From the NCBI GenBank assembly GCA_032191485.1, contig JAVDOI010000011.1:22480887-22544886 (forward strand): 64,000 nucleotides of DNA, read 5' to 3'. The stretch is from Leptoclinus maculatus (taxonomy: Eukaryota > Chordata > Actinopteri > Perciformes > Stichaeidae). Shown here piece after piece: positions 22,183-34,076 of this stretch (position 1 is the first letter of the stretch; the number at the start of each line of letters is the position of its first letter). Below the pieces are notes generated by a model. The model was not told the origin of the DNA. It made no database searches and saw only the letters and a list, made by a program, of their open reading frames with translations. The translations under genes were made by a program, and so were the position numbers.

Positions 22183-22410
22183 TGACTTTTGATGAGGGGA
22201 GTGAGGCACCAATGATCCTTCCAGCTGTGTTCACTATGCGCTGCAGGGCTTTCCTGTTGTAGTCAGTGCAGCTTCCGCCCCACACAGTGATACAGTTTGT
22301 CAGGATGCTATCAATGGTGCCTCTGTAAAAAGGTGCACATGATGGGTGGGGGTGTTCTTGCCTTCTTCAGTTTACAGAGAAAGTAGAGGCGCCCATGTGC
22401 TTTCAGGTCA
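22183..22410 (-). pseudogene. LINE reverse-transcriptase C-terminal fragment (CR1/L2-like)
   Basis: On the minus strand RLYFLCKLKKA is followed, after a frameshift, by a block corresponding to the same C-terminal region as the copies at 20381 and 57222 (TIDSILTNC, ALQRIVNTAGRIIGASLPS). Only about 75 codons remain; both ends are cut. It abuts a family A repeat fragment at 22420. Confidence 0.6.
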
Positions 22411-22419
22411 TTAAAGTAT

Positions 22420-22620
22420 ATTGTAACATTTCGGTCTCTTAAAAATGTCTTATTCAGCTTTGGGTTTGTCGTGTTCGGGTAGTACGTAGCTTCACCCTTT
22501 CGTGCCACTTCTGGTTGCAAAAAAAACAAGATGGCGACGGCCAAAATGTCCAACTACAGGCTTCCAAATGGTAGCCCATGATACGATGGGTGACGTCGCT
22601 GTGACTACGTCTACTTCTAC
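22420..22620. repeat. Dispersed repeat family A, partial copy
   Basis: Matches the family A end regions: 'gtaacatttcggtct', 'aaaatgtcttattcag', 'gtgccacttctggttgcaaa', then 'aagatggcgacggccaaaatg' and 'gggtgacgtcgctgtgactac'. The last two also occur at 48940-49000. Confidence 0.65.
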
Positions 22621-23712
22621 TAAACAGTACGTGTGCGACCCAAACACACGATACCTTTAATATATCCATGATCTGTAAAGCACGTTTGTTGTGTGGATTG
22701 AGCATCAAATGACACTTACAGTGCTCAGTGTGTGCTTTGTGTCTTGGTGTGGTATTTTCATGTTATGGCTCTAGCAGACAAATGTAATATTCCAGTCGAT
22801 GTTAGCCATGTTGAAAACATTTGGCCAGAGCTTCTTGCATTTTCATTTTGAATAGTTGTTCAAGTGGCAACGTAGCAAAAAAAAACAGCAAGAGAGCAGC
22901 ACACACTGACTGCTTGACATGTCAAAAAGCATTCCAGAAAAGCACAAACCTTGTCAGATTTGCTCCCCAGATAGGCACCTTGCATCTACTGCCTTCAACT
23001 GTACCCAGCTCTCAGGGTTGGCACTGGGCTGTGAGGAGATTTAGGAGTTGTTCATTGCAACTTCTGGCAGCATTGGATGACGCACACAAAAAGTAGTCTT
23101 CCCATACATAATCACAAGAAAAGGAGCGGCTGTAAAATGGCGAATACATTTTTCTGAGCATCCAAACACCCCAAAATGACTCTTTGTATTATCAGAATTT
23201 GATTCCATTTGGTCCAGCAACATCTGGAAAGTTTTACAATGTGTGATATGAGGCAAAATGCATGAAAGTTTGGTGTGTGCATCCAGTGACCAACGTTCTC
23301 ATAGGAGTGAATTGGGTGATTGGAACTGGGTATCCAGTTCTCCTTAAAGGTACACTGTGGAGTTTTCTTGTCAACAAACAAAATGTGTTTACAGTCAGTG
23401 TTACTCACCAAAAACAACTAACCTTGAGTCATGTTGAATGCATTTCCTTCCTCATTAAACAATTGCAAGGCCGACTTTTTTTTAACCTTTTTAAACCTGC
23501 ATTGTTTCGATTCATGTTTACCAGCTTGCACACTTCTTCGTCACTGCCTTTTGTTGGCACATTGCTGCGTTTCTTTGCAATTTACTGCCACCTGTCAATC
23601 AGTGAAATAGTGTGAAACCATAGGCAGGGCTGTGTATCATGTCACTTATGTGCATTGAGGTCCTTGTGTGGGGCCAGGCGAAAACCTTGTAAAAGTGCCT
23701 TTTATTCTTTTT
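22621..23712. other. No recognised gene
   Basis: Overlapping short frames on both strands near 22820-23615 without recognisable domains. 22690-22740 and 24225-24290 share a 'gcacgtttgttgtgtg...gagcatcaaa' segment, so another repeat is likely here. Confidence 0.4.
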
Positions 23713-24178
23713 AATGGCCATCAGGGCGACTCCTTTGGTTGCAAAAAGAAGTTTGATTGTATGGAAGAAAAATGACCGTACTTCTCAGTAAACATTGTAA
23801 ACATTACTTTATGGTCTCAATCGATTGTTTCTTTACACTTTAAGACCGACTATAAACTTTATTATACTCGTCATTATACATATACATGAAATTTGACCTC
23901 TGCATTTAACCCATCCCTAGCATATTGGGCTGCTAAGAAGCACCCGGGGAGCGGTTAGGGGTTCAGTGTCTTGCTCAGGGACACTTCGGCACAGGACTCG
24001 TAGCAGCTGAGGATCGATCTGCCGACCTTGCGGTTGCCGGACAACCCTACCTACCCAATGAGCCACGGCCGGCCTATATGGTGGGGCTACCTTGTGATTG
24101 ACCGGTAACTACCACGCCGCTGTCCGGTTTGGAAGTTGTCTGGGTTTTTGTCTTAGAACTTTAACTCTTTCACAGTGT
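23713..24178. repeat. Family A repeat interrupted by a SINE
   Basis: The left part (23713-23835: 'gggcgactcctttggttgca', 'tttatggtctcaat') and right part (24080-24178: 'taccttgtgattgaccggta', 'ctctttcacagtg') correspond to consecutive parts of the copy at 5737-6200. Between them sits the SINE at 23838-24078, so a SINE landed in an existing family A copy. Confidence 0.65.
23838..24078 (-). mobile_element. tRNA-derived SINE nested in family A
   Basis: On the minus strand: A box TGGCTCATTGG near 24056-24066, decayed B box (AGATCGATCC near 24011-24020), then 'gtgtccctgagcaagacact' and a tail ending in 'gggttaaatgcagaggtc'. This tail is typical of a common fish SINE. No tRNA gene. Confidence 0.7.
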
Positions 24179-24769
24179 GTTTGCTCCACAGGGTACCTTT
24201 AACACATCCATGGTCTGTACAGCACGTTTGTTGTGTGAAACGAGCATCAAAGAACACCCACAATGCTCTGCATCTCGGACAGTGTGCGCTGCCCTTAAGG
24301 GGCACCTCAGGAATCCACAGAGGTATGTCTTTTTTATGAGAACTAATATTGAAATATATCTAGACCAGATAGGACACATTGACTGGACATTTCCCAGGCT
24401 AGAGGGTATGACCCGCTCACCGGTTATATTTATAACACTTGTTTTGTTTGCCAATGAGGAAGCATTTGCTATTTAATGGAAATGTTAAGCTACCCAAGTA
24501 CCCAAGTACAGTGACTACAATCATTTTTAGTCGAGGAGGCCCCTGAGGGATATAAAGCCCTGACCGTGTTTGTGTCCCGCCCCACCCAACGAACTATGAA
24601 AAACCATCTACATTAATAATGTTAATACAATGTATTTATTATAGATTGATGGATTGTCTTGACATTTGAATAAAGTCCACAGGAATGCATGTCCAGGCAG
24701 GTGAGAGCTTGCGGCAAATATTAATTTCCTTTAACCTGGATATGTCTGAGTTAACTTGATTAGAGGTGG

Positions 24770-24944
24770 ACTGTGGCCTCTCTCTCACTCTCTCTCGCTC
24801 TCTCTCTCTCTCTGTCTTCATTGCAGGTGCAGAGGTGTGTGTGTGTGTGTGTGTGTGTGTCAGTGATGGATGTATTGCAGATGGTCTCAGCTCCATCTAA
24901 TTATGCTGTGGACACTGGAGGAAGTCCTGCACAGAGGTCACTTA

Positions 24945-25001
<57 letters not shown>
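24770..25001. repeat. TC, GT and CA microsatellite cluster
   Basis: TC-rich 24778-24814, (GT)n 24835-24860 and (CA)n 24947-25001. Frames through these are low-complexity artefacts. Confidence 0.95.
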
Positions 25002-25007
<6 letters not shown>

Positions 25008-26039
25008 GAGAATCAGAGTGAGTGTTCAATTTACTTTCTCTTAAACAGTCTGCAGTAGTTGGAAATGTCATTTCCTCACACACTGACTGCATCAAGGTTA
25101 CTGCACACACACTCGCTCTCTGTCTCTCGCTGGAAATTTGTAAATGTCTTCCGTATTATCATGTGCAACTGTGATTAAAAAATGTGTAAAGCATGATATC
25201 TGTGTTGTCCCAGAGTCAACGCACCTACATGTTAACACAGCGCTGTTGCAGATTGAATGCTTACAGTTTATGCGGATGATAACGTGCCCCTCCACTGCCC
25301 AACATAAACATGAAGCTGTTCTCAACACATTAAGCACTGCAGTGTAAATATCTAGGCTTTACATCTAAGTTAAGTAGGCAGCATCATAATAACATCATCC
25401 ATCCTTGAGGTCCAAATGCTGTGAAATTCACTTTTTATGGGAATACTCTGTTCTGCTACAGTGAACCATCTGTTCCACAGCCTCCAGCTCTACTAAATGG
25501 TCTAAATCTGGTTGTACAGTGGAGAGTCCCTGCAAGTCCAAGTTAAATGATTCTCAACCCATAACGGGAAAGTAATGAGCCTGTATCTAGTGTACCGCCT
25601 TTAGTGCCTTGATTTATTGCACATTTTGTTGTGCTGCAGCTTAAAATCACAGTGAACTGAATTGAGATTGATTTTTGTCTGCATTTCTCTTTGGATTTCC
25701 CCAGCATGAATAGGACAACACATTATTTTACTCAATTTGCACAATTAATATTAAAATGAAATACAGGTAGGTTGAAAAACTAGAAAAGCACGGCATTAAA
25801 TCCATTTGGCTTTATTGATTATTGTGATACAAACCTACCAGCTGTAATAGAAAAAATAAATAGATCCAATACGAGTTCATGTGAAACACTATCCATCTTA
25901 AGAGCTCATTTAATTTAGCATCGAGTGTCACAGTTAAAGCACCGCTATAACAGTAGAGAATGAAAAACCTCCCCACAAAAAACAAGTACTATAGAAACAA
26001 ACTCCAGGAGAGGAAATTTAAAGAAAGTTCACCCCGTCG
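25002..26039. other. No recognised gene
   Basis: AT-rich. 'gcacattttgttgtgctgca' at about 25619 is a word found in fish dispersed repeats, but no element could be delimited. Confidence 0.4.
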
Positions 26040-26540
26040 GCTTGAGTGCAGTGATTGCAGTACTTTGAGCAAAATGCTAACATGAACAAGCTAACATGCA
26101 CACATTAACTGACGACTACAGGTATAATGTCCCCCATTGCGCGTTAGCATGTTAACATTTTCTAATTACGACTAAAGACAAAGTACAGCAAAAGTACAGG
26201 GAACGTGTGAATGACTTCGTTTTTGCAAGTACCCAGTCATAAACCAAAGTATTGGACGAATTAACTGAGCAGGTTGTGCCATAGCGAAAAAGTGAGTGGA
26301 TCATCAAAGATGTTAAGATTCATCTTCTGGGGAACATGAATATCAGTATCAGAATTTGCGGCAATCAATCCGTTAGATGAGATATTTCTCTTGATAAGTG
26401 ATCAAAACTAAAGTCTGTATCATTCAGCCTCTGGGGACCATGAATAACTGTTCCAATCCAATGTATTGTGTACATTTCATGTATTACAAGACATTTCAGT
26501 CAAAAACATGAATATCAACCTCCATTTTAGCGCAAGAGGA
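26040..26540. repeat. Dispersed fish repeat with GCTAACATG-type motifs, copy 1
   Basis: Multiple 'gctaacatg' and 'gttagcatgttaac' words, then 'cataaaccaaagtattggac', 'ggatcatcaaagatgttaag' and 'ggggaacatgaatatcag'. This block order is shared by a common fish intergenic repeat. A shorter copy is at 37735-37885. Confidence 0.55.
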
Positions 26541-27105
26541 GCCTATCACGTCACACCAAACTGGCCGACGCAGCTTTAAAGTACATCTGCCACATTATTA
26601 TGGCATGCATCGCGACTATGTCTCGTGCATCTACGCCCTAGTTGGCATCATTACCCGTCCACATCAGGTGATCCATTATCGCCCAAGACAAGCAAAGAAC
26701 GCAATGCACCATGCACCCCCTCCAGAAGACCAAACAAGAAGTAAGGATCAATACCTGGAGAGATACAGTAAATGGAACCCACTGGGTTGCCAGTGGTCAT
26801 GACCATGGCTGGGCAACCTGGAAGTCTCTAAATAGAGTGGAGCAGGGGAGTTGAGGAATAACACAACAGAAGACACATGCAGCTGCCAATCAGAGCAGAC
26901 CATGTGCTACTTGCTGGAATGTGCCGATGCCCCTCGTATAACCCAGAAGACCTGGGCCCCGTTCCTCGTACATCGCTAACTGAGTTCGCCGGATAATTTC
27001 AAGGATAAGATTACACCAGTCAGGCTTTTCGGTTCCACGAAGCAAGTTTGGCAAAATCATAAATTAGTTAAATTAGCGTTTTATAGGGAGAGAGTTCTTT
27101 GAGAT

Positions 27106-27212
27106 GGTCCGTGTACGTTTTGATCGTCTGTTTTACGTTCATTCGATGAAACGAAAATACGGAAATGTCCGTATTTTAACGGTAAAACAGATGACTAAAA
27201 CGTACACGGACC
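27106..27212. mobile_element. 107-bp foldback element flanked by GAGAT
   Basis: Near-palindromic: GGTCCGTGTACGTTTT at the left pairs with AAAACGTACACGGACC at the right, the arms continue through GTCTGTTTTAC/GTAAAACAGA, and the centre is AAAATACGGA-aatg-TCCGTATTTT. Direct repeats GAGAT at 27101-27105 and 27213-27217 look like a 5-bp target duplication. It sits immediately before the conserved RDRQDP part of the Harbinger transposase relic and interrupts it. Confidence 0.7.
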
Positions 27213-27490
27213 GAGATCGCCAAGATCCCATATCCCATCACGATGACTTCTTATACGAGCGCTATTGATTCTGCCGACAAGGAATCATTTATTTACAAGA
27301 CCTTCTGGAGTCATACATTGTGAACACCACACACTGCCGAGCATTGACCGTCTCACAGACTGGATCATAGCCGTGCGCTTTTTTGCGAGTGGTACATTAT
27401 TGTACAGTGTGGGCGATGCCACTGCATGCCGTGCTGTTCGTAAAGTTTATTTGGTGCTTAAGAAACGTATGGATGTGTTCAATACATTAC
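27213..27490 (+). pseudogene. Harbinger transposase N-terminal half, broken
   Basis: Read across frames: RDRQDPISHHDDFLYERY, a stop, FCRQGIIYLQDLLESYIVN, ALTVSQTG, then after a frameshift VRFFASGTLLYSVGDA and CRAVRKVYLVLKKRM. These blocks and their order match the first half of PIF/Harbinger (HARBI1-like) transposases. A short segment between VGDA and the ATxCRAV block is missing, at least two stops and a frameshift are present, and the catalytic C-terminal half is absent. Confidence 0.75.
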
Positions 27491-28079
27491 CATGGCACAT
27501 ATTGTATGGACTCACCATTCTGAATAATGTTTGTGTGCTTAGTTTTTACTTGCTCCCATGTCCTCTTGATGGCTGGTTAAACTACATGGGGCTTGAAAGC
27601 ACTCATAATTATATGACAGTGTTATTAGTACACCATAGCATATCATTATTGTACTCATGATAAGAATAGAGAGAATCACATACAATTTCTTTTCACTGCT
27701 TCAATTGATTGAATTTCTGATTATGAATAATATACATACTGATCCACCCATACACAGATTCACACACACATATTCAAACTCCTAGTGCTATATGGTAATC
27801 TACACATACATGTATATACACATATATAGTATGATACATAAGCGCATACAGTACATATATCCTCATAAGTATCTATTAATTCGTATCAATTAGATACTCT
27901 TCGGGCTTGTTTTATCTACTTATTCTGAAAGAGTTGAGATCATTATTTTCGCTATAAGAGCTCATTCGATGATGCATTCCATTAAGCCTACTGCCGCACA
28001 TTTAAAGAAATATAATCTGATTGATTGGGGTGATGAGGCACTTAAAATTAGCCTATACATTTTCCCAACACTTACAGAT

Positions 28080-28250
28080 TTAACTTGTCTGCGATATTTT
28101 ATATTATATATATATTTCGCAGCGGTGGCGGTGTTAGATTTAGCCATGATTATGGTCTTGACTTCCTCATAAACTGTCATGATCATCTCCTGCTCGCCAG
28201 CGGAGAAAAAAGACGCTCTTTCTTTGACTTTATTCGCCGTACTGTTAGAA
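28080..28250 (-). pseudogene. Myb/SANT-like Harbinger accessory protein relic
   Basis: The minus-strand frame reads VKERASFFSAGEQEMIMTVY followed by EEVKTIIMAKSNTATAAK, matching the N-terminal Myb/SANT-like region of the second Harbinger protein, which is known to bring transposase to DNA. After TAAK the similarity ends in AT-rich sequence. No intact gene. Confidence 0.6.
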
Positions 28251-28470
28251 AATCATGGTTTCGGTGATCGACGCCTTCCCCCTTTTGACGTAAAACGGGC
28301 ACGCCCAATTATCCTGAGTACTGAGGTCTTGTTCGAATTAACGAGACTGTTTGAGCGCTGATCAGCCTTTGAGGAACCGAGATAGCCTGCCTTCAATCAT
28401 CTCGGTAATTTAAGCTGGATAATTGGACATTTGATCGACTTAGTTGAGCGACGTACGAGGAATAGGGCCC

Positions 28471-29325
28471 TGGCTGAACCCACTCTATCAGCCGTGGCCG
28501 TCATCGGAATGACATCTGCATTTGCAATGGACTTGAAAGTAGAAGATCGTGGTTGTTTTGATCAGTCTGTGATGTTGACCAACAATGACGTCGAACTTGG
28601 GACCATTGTCTATCTCAAAAGTCTGAGGTGTAGCTCGAGCAGGTCGGGTTTTTAGACATTTTAGGCAAACTTTGCAACCAAATTCAAGCGTCAAAACAAA
28701 GAAGAAATAAACATGCTGTTCCCCAAAGATAGACTTTTCCTCCGGGTCACTCAACATGGCACCTTGTGTCAGGGTAATGGGAGTGTCGTTCAGTGCAGCG
28801 GTGGAAATACCCGGTAGGAATGCATCATTTCTCCAGGTTTCATCATAATCTAATCAGTGGTGTCTGACATATCCTTCATGCATGACATCCACACCCAGCT
28901 CCTAAGATTTTCATTAAAAAACATGCGAACACCCTCAGCCCTTTGAAGATTTGTTCAACGGAGAAACAAATAATGATGACTTAGTGCAGACAAAACGAGT
29001 TGTTAAGATGGATAGTTGTTCTTGTCTGTTTAATGCATCTTTAATAAGGATGATAATGCACCTGCTACTGTTATGTCCCCGAGTAAAAGTACTTTGATGT
29101 ATATCCAAGTCCATTTACAGTTTACACTCTCCAGGAACATTTGGGATTAGATGGTCATAAAAAACACAAATTCGACCCTCCAACTTTTAAATTCAACTTA
29201 AGTGATTCTCCGGCGTATAGCCTCGAGAGCAATTGCCCTAATTTTTCCAGCAGAGTAAAAGCCAAACTATTAATAGCTTAGCACAGATAAGCCCAAACGG
29301 TGTTAATAAAAGATTGGATAATGAT
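28471..29325. other. No recognised gene
   Basis: AT-rich, short frames on both strands only, nothing recognised. Confidence 0.4.
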
Positions 29326-29690
29326 TTTTAAAGAAAGGAGAGGGGACAGCACATAGGACTGAAATAATTAATCACCGTGAATGGAGGAAGAGAAAAAAAG
29401 AGGAACAGACCGAGAGAGGGGGAGATACAGAAAAGTGCAGGAGAGGAAATGAGAGGAAAAGATGAAGACGACATGAGAGGAGGAAAGGGAAAAGAGGGCA
29501 AGAGGTTAGGAGAGGAGAGCGATGAGAGGGGGGAGAAGATAGTGCTAATATTATAAAGAGACAGACACCGAGCAGTAATAATCAATCACCAAGAGTGGAT
29601 GGAAAGATGAGGACGAGAAAAGAAGGGGGGGGGGGGTATAGCAGAGAGTAGGAGAGGGGAGGGTAGTTGGACAGTAGAGGAAGAAAAAGT
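29326..29690. repeat. Purine-rich (GA) tract
   Basis: The plus strand is mostly 'gagagg/gaggaaa'-type sequence, with a 12-base G run at 29625-29636. The serine/leucine/proline-rich minus frame at 29328-29585 is a shadow. Confidence 0.8.
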
Positions 29691-32600
29691 AACTGTTCTC
29701 ATTCTTTCCACAAGAGTATTTTACAGTATGAGCTCAAAGTTCAACAACACCGACATTACAGGTAACCAAAAATAAAGCTGGACCTCAGTGCCCAGGCAGT
29801 ACTCCTGTGTCCGTATGACCATGGTAATTATACCGAGAGCAGCAGTGTTATTTAGAGAAGGGAAGGTGATGCAGAGCACACCACTTCTTGCAAAAAGCAC
29901 ATCGCAATTGATATCAAGTGGCTCAAGTGGAAATGTCATTCCACCAGAGCAGTTCAGTGTCTGATTTCACCCGCTGAACCCACCTTTGCAACATGTATCA
30001 CACCTGATGAGGCCGCATCATGCTTTAATTAGATTCCCCACGGTGCCATTGTGTTTACATTACGATGTTGACTTTGTGATGCAAGTGACAGAAGGTTTGC
30101 CCTCAGGTTCATTTCTGTACATGAGAATATTGCGTGCAATCGCCATGTTTATGACCTTTCATAAGTAGAGATGACTCTGCTATATGTGTGTTTCTTGTGT
30201 TGTCTTCACACTGAACAATCTTTATGCACTGGAAACTAATTTGGAAAACAAAGAGAGTATATATATATATATGTATACACACATATATATACATGCTGCT
30301 ATAACCATAAAGTTAGAGGGGGGGTTATAAATAGAATAGACTTTTGCGACGCTGATTTACACATTAATCACCATGCTATTTCAATATGGAATAAAATCAT
30401 AAAAGTTTATTTGTTTGTTCATAGCATGGGGCTTTATGCAATCTTCTTGATTTGTATGCATATGCGTGTTGTTTTCTATTCAGAGTCCCACTGTGGCAGA
30501 AACAAACAAGTTATTACTCCCGCTGCTTTTCCTTCTCTGCACCACATCTTTAAACAAATGGCAGATGGAAAATTAGGTTTTATGTTACAATCTTTTATTT
30601 ACACAAATGCGCGCACACACACACACTCACTCTATACATATACAGTCACTAAAAATCTTGCTTCCGATTTGAGTGATAAATGTTTCCCAGAGAACTTGGA
30701 GTTCTCAGGTTGTTGTGCTGTACATCTGAAAGCGGCAGAGGCAGCATGGTGGCCTGTGGTGATTATAGTGTCAGCCCTGTAACTGGAAGGTTAAGAGTTC
30801 AGCCCTCCATGACCCCCCCCCCCCCCCCCCTTCCCTAGTCTGCAGAAATATATAAGGCCACCGAACACACAGTAGCAGTGGCAGTTCCTTAATGGCCAGA
30901 GGAGCAAGCTTTTTCCTGGTTGAGAAACTCTTAGTAGCAGATGGTGCTCACTGCTTTGAGGCAAACATGGCTGTACCGGGCAGAATCCTGGTGTAAAAGT
31001 GTGTATTGCTAAAAATATTGAGGAAATCATATTTAGGAAACAAATAAATGGCAATATTTAATAAAAATAGATTAAATAATATTTTTAAAGGAAAGACACA
31101 CCAATTCAACCAATTCCATTAAAGTTTCTGGTAAGGGTTAATTATAAGTGGCCAAAACCATTACACAAATGCGTCCCCGACAGGAGGAGCCACAGACTTT
31201 TACAGGCGCAGAGTCACATGATGTAAATTCTGTACTGTAGAATGTTCAATTGGTTCAAGACGGAAAGAACAAGGAATCCTATTCCCAAGTGTATCCAATG
31301 CGCCCCCCTTTTATCCTTATTACCCCATCTCTGTGGTATCTTTACTGTCAGGTAGGGTAGAATTATGTACACTGTCATTTAGTGTAGTTGATTCAAGCTA
31401 TGGTTCTGACTCTTTAATTAAGGGTTTAGCAACCGATGATTTAACAGCATGATTTCGAATTATACAATTATGTTCACAGATCCTGTTTTTTTGTCTCTCA
31501 TTTGTTTTCCAAACATATTATAATTACATTTACAATGTAGACCCAATAGTGTTACAAGTGTTACAAGCCCCTAACCTTGGTGTCAATACCAGACTTCGAA
31601 TGGGTGAATCAGTTACCTGCAATCATAGAATAGCAGTGTATACAATTATGACCACAAGGGACCTGAAACAGAAAATGTCTGGGTTTCAGAGGCAAATTTT
31701 ACTTTTCTATGTCATCACGCCAGTTGAGAGACCTCTTAGGAAAATATCTAGACTTTGAAACTATGTTGAAAACTGTTTTCATCACAGAAATAAGGGACAT
31801 TTCAAACACTTCTGTATAACACTGTACGAACACTTTCCCAAAAGGCAACAGCCCACAACCGCTATTATACAATTAAATTAAAAACAAAAATAAATAGATT
31901 AAAAGATTAGGATTACCACCTTGTGGTTGTGTTCCTCTCATCAACCAATCAAGTTGCAGTTTCCATTCATATCCAAGAAGATGGCATCCTTTTATGTGTG
32001 AAATTGTCATTATTAGCATATCAACTCTTGAGTTATGTCCAAAAATGTCTTTTGTGAGGTCACATTGATCCCCTCCAGGTGATGCTGAGATGTATCGCTC
32101 TCACGAGAATGGACCGGACGGATGTACAACCCAAAACGTAATGCCTCCTGCCGGGTGTTTCAATATGTTCCAACTTTTCAATTACTTCCGTGTCTGTTTT
32201 ATCTCAATTTACTTTTGTGTCTGATGGGCTGCCTGGAAGCAGTGGGGACAAGATGTTGGGCTCCAGTCAGTTTTTTTCCTCATCCCGGTGATCAACACAG
32301 GGTGATGCCGTTGATTCGAAACGTGCGTCTGCACGTTGAATATCTTTCCATTCACATACCCTACAACTGTGAAGCAACGGAGACACACTGTCCTTGTCTT
32401 GCTGCTGAGCAGGAACCTGCAGCCCTTTCAGCAAAACAGGGCAAATGGACTGTAGCTTGGGCAACCCTCTAAATGTAAAAGTATATATGTTGGCCAGGTT
32501 TGTTTGTAAAAAAAGAAGAAGAAATTAATGTAAACACTGGTTTTGTTCTCCACAGACAACATTTGATGTTTAGTCTCCCATTCACAGTTACTGGACTATA

Positions 32601-32780
32601 ATTAATTAGCAACTAGCTCCTGGTTAGTTATTTACTTCGCCTTTATTGTAAAGTGTCATCAAGTAAATAACAATCACTAAATCCCTGCCAACTCCAGGGG
32701 TGAAGTTTTTCTTCTGATGCCGCACTCCCACCTTCCTGTTGTTGAGTTTAACAGGAACAAAGCCAATTTCCTGTTCAGAA
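29691..32780. other. No recognised gene; weak SINE head and C run
   Basis: About 3.1 kb. A possible SINE head ('ggcagcatggtggcctgtgg...ggttaagagttcagcc') at 30733-30812 is followed by an 18-base C run (30813-30830). TA-rich microsatellite at 30257-30295. No protein-coding evidence. Confidence 0.35.
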
Positions 32781-32795
32781 TCTGTATCTCAAAAA

Positions 32796-34068
32796 CAGTG
32801 GCGGGCCGTGCATTTTATACCTGGGCCTTCACTGCTGTCCTGCAGCTGAAACACAGCTACGGTTATTATTTGTTTTGTGTGAAAATGAAGCCAACACCTA
32901 TAAATACACTAACTGCAGAGAATACGCCGAGAGTGCGTCTCCTCTCTGCTCTGACTGCAGCTGGGACTGCTGCGCAAGGCTTCTGTGAAAGTACCCGCCT
33001 CTGTGTGCTTTTGGGCGGCGGAGGGGCTCACGGCAGCACCCGCTGCTCGTTCACGACAGTAACTGTAGAACGGTAGTGCTTTAACATTATCGAGCAAAGT
33101 CTCCAATAACAACAGAAAAAGTCGCTGGATTTTTCGCTAGTAGCTTTTGACAAAAAAAGTCGCCATGAGGGTTTGGAAAGTCGCCAGATTTAGCGAGAAA
33201 GCCAGCAAGTTGGCAACACTGGCACCGCTAAATATGTCCCCAGAGCAACATTGGACATAACAATGGTTCCTATCACATATGAAACCAAACAAAAATCCAT
33301 CTTCATAAGTTGTACAAATAATAATGTACAAACAAGCATATTAAAGCTACTGCAGATGTAAAAACAAACGCATTTAACTTACCAGAGCTGCTGATTTAAA
33401 GACAAAGTCCATCCTTCTTTCTTTGTTAATAAAGAGTTTAATCTCACGGTTGTTCAGTACATCCGTGCATTTTAGTTCCAGTAAGAAGTCCTTCTCGATT
33501 CATGGACAGTCAAGACAGTCGAGCCTCCCCAGTTGTATTTCCTGAATACGTTTTAATGCGTTTGAGGGCTGAAAATGTCCGCTCGACAGAGGCAGCAGAT
33601 ATTGGGATTGTCACCGCCCAACAGGTCACGCTAGCCCACTGACCAATCACGTATGGCTAGGCCAGCTAGCAGGATCTGGCACGTCAAAGAATACGCCCAA
33701 CATGTCAAACTAAAGATCTGATTGGTTGAACACTATGACAATCAACAATATCGTCCCCATTCACTTAAACTGCAAAGGGATTCACTTGTGAGTCTGCAGG
33801 CCTCGGACCTCTCTTCTTACCTAGAGACACAGAGGTGAAATCTGATTGGATAAAAGCTCTACTTAAAACAAGCTGCACTGGAAGCAGAGCAACTGAGGAA
33901 GACAGTAGCTATGCAATGAGAAAATAAGATAATGGGAAAAATATTTTTATAAATTATAATACATGTAGTGTATTTAAGAAACATTATTAAATTATAAAAT
34001 AGATATAACTTTGTGATTCTGTTTAAGCCAGCAGAGAAGGCTTTGCAGGCCCTGACGGCCCACCACTG
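32796..34068 (-). mobile_element. hAT DNA transposon deletion derivative 1, perfect 8-bp TSD
   Basis: Begins CAGTGGCGGGCCGTGCATT at 32796 and ends GGGCCGTCAGG-complementary ...GGCCCACCACTG at 34068; the two ends are inverted repeats (CAGTGGYGGGCCGT). Flanked by identical CTCAAAAA at 32788-32795 and 34069-34076. The 8-bp duplication and the CAGTGG terminus define the hAT superfamily. It keeps a broken transposase C-terminus (33385-33616, minus). 1273 bp. About 430 bp of its right end and 55 bp of its left end match the inverted element at 36182-37155. Confidence 0.9.
33385..33616 (-). pseudogene. hAT transposase C-terminal dimerisation region relic
   Basis: Minus strand: VTIPISAASVERTFSALKRI at about 33560-33616 is the hallmark hATC dimerisation motif. 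After a stop and a frameshift, it continues near 33385-33470 as VLNNREIKLFINKERRMDF and is followed by a GT. The catalytic core is missing, so the element depended on a full-length relative. Confidence 0.75.
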
Positions 34069-34076
34069 CTCAAAAA

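Larger units (their letters stand above)
26954..28470 (+). mobile_element. PIF/Harbinger DNA transposon, decayed, TIR to TIR
   Basis: Terminal inverted repeats of about 30 bp: GGGCCCCGTTCCTCGTAC at the left end, and GGGCCCTATTCCTCGTAC read inward from 28470. Inside are a transposase relic (27213-27490, plus) and a Myb/SANT-like relic (28080-28250, minus). This two-gene, convergent layout is the known arrangement in PIF/Harbinger elements. No clear 3-bp target duplication could be assigned. Total about 1.5 kb, so much of the transposase is deleted. Confidence 0.75.

Noticed and set aside
26954..28473. 3-bp target duplication for the Harbinger element
   Set aside because: Candidate flanks (CCT and TGG) do not match, so no duplication is claimed.
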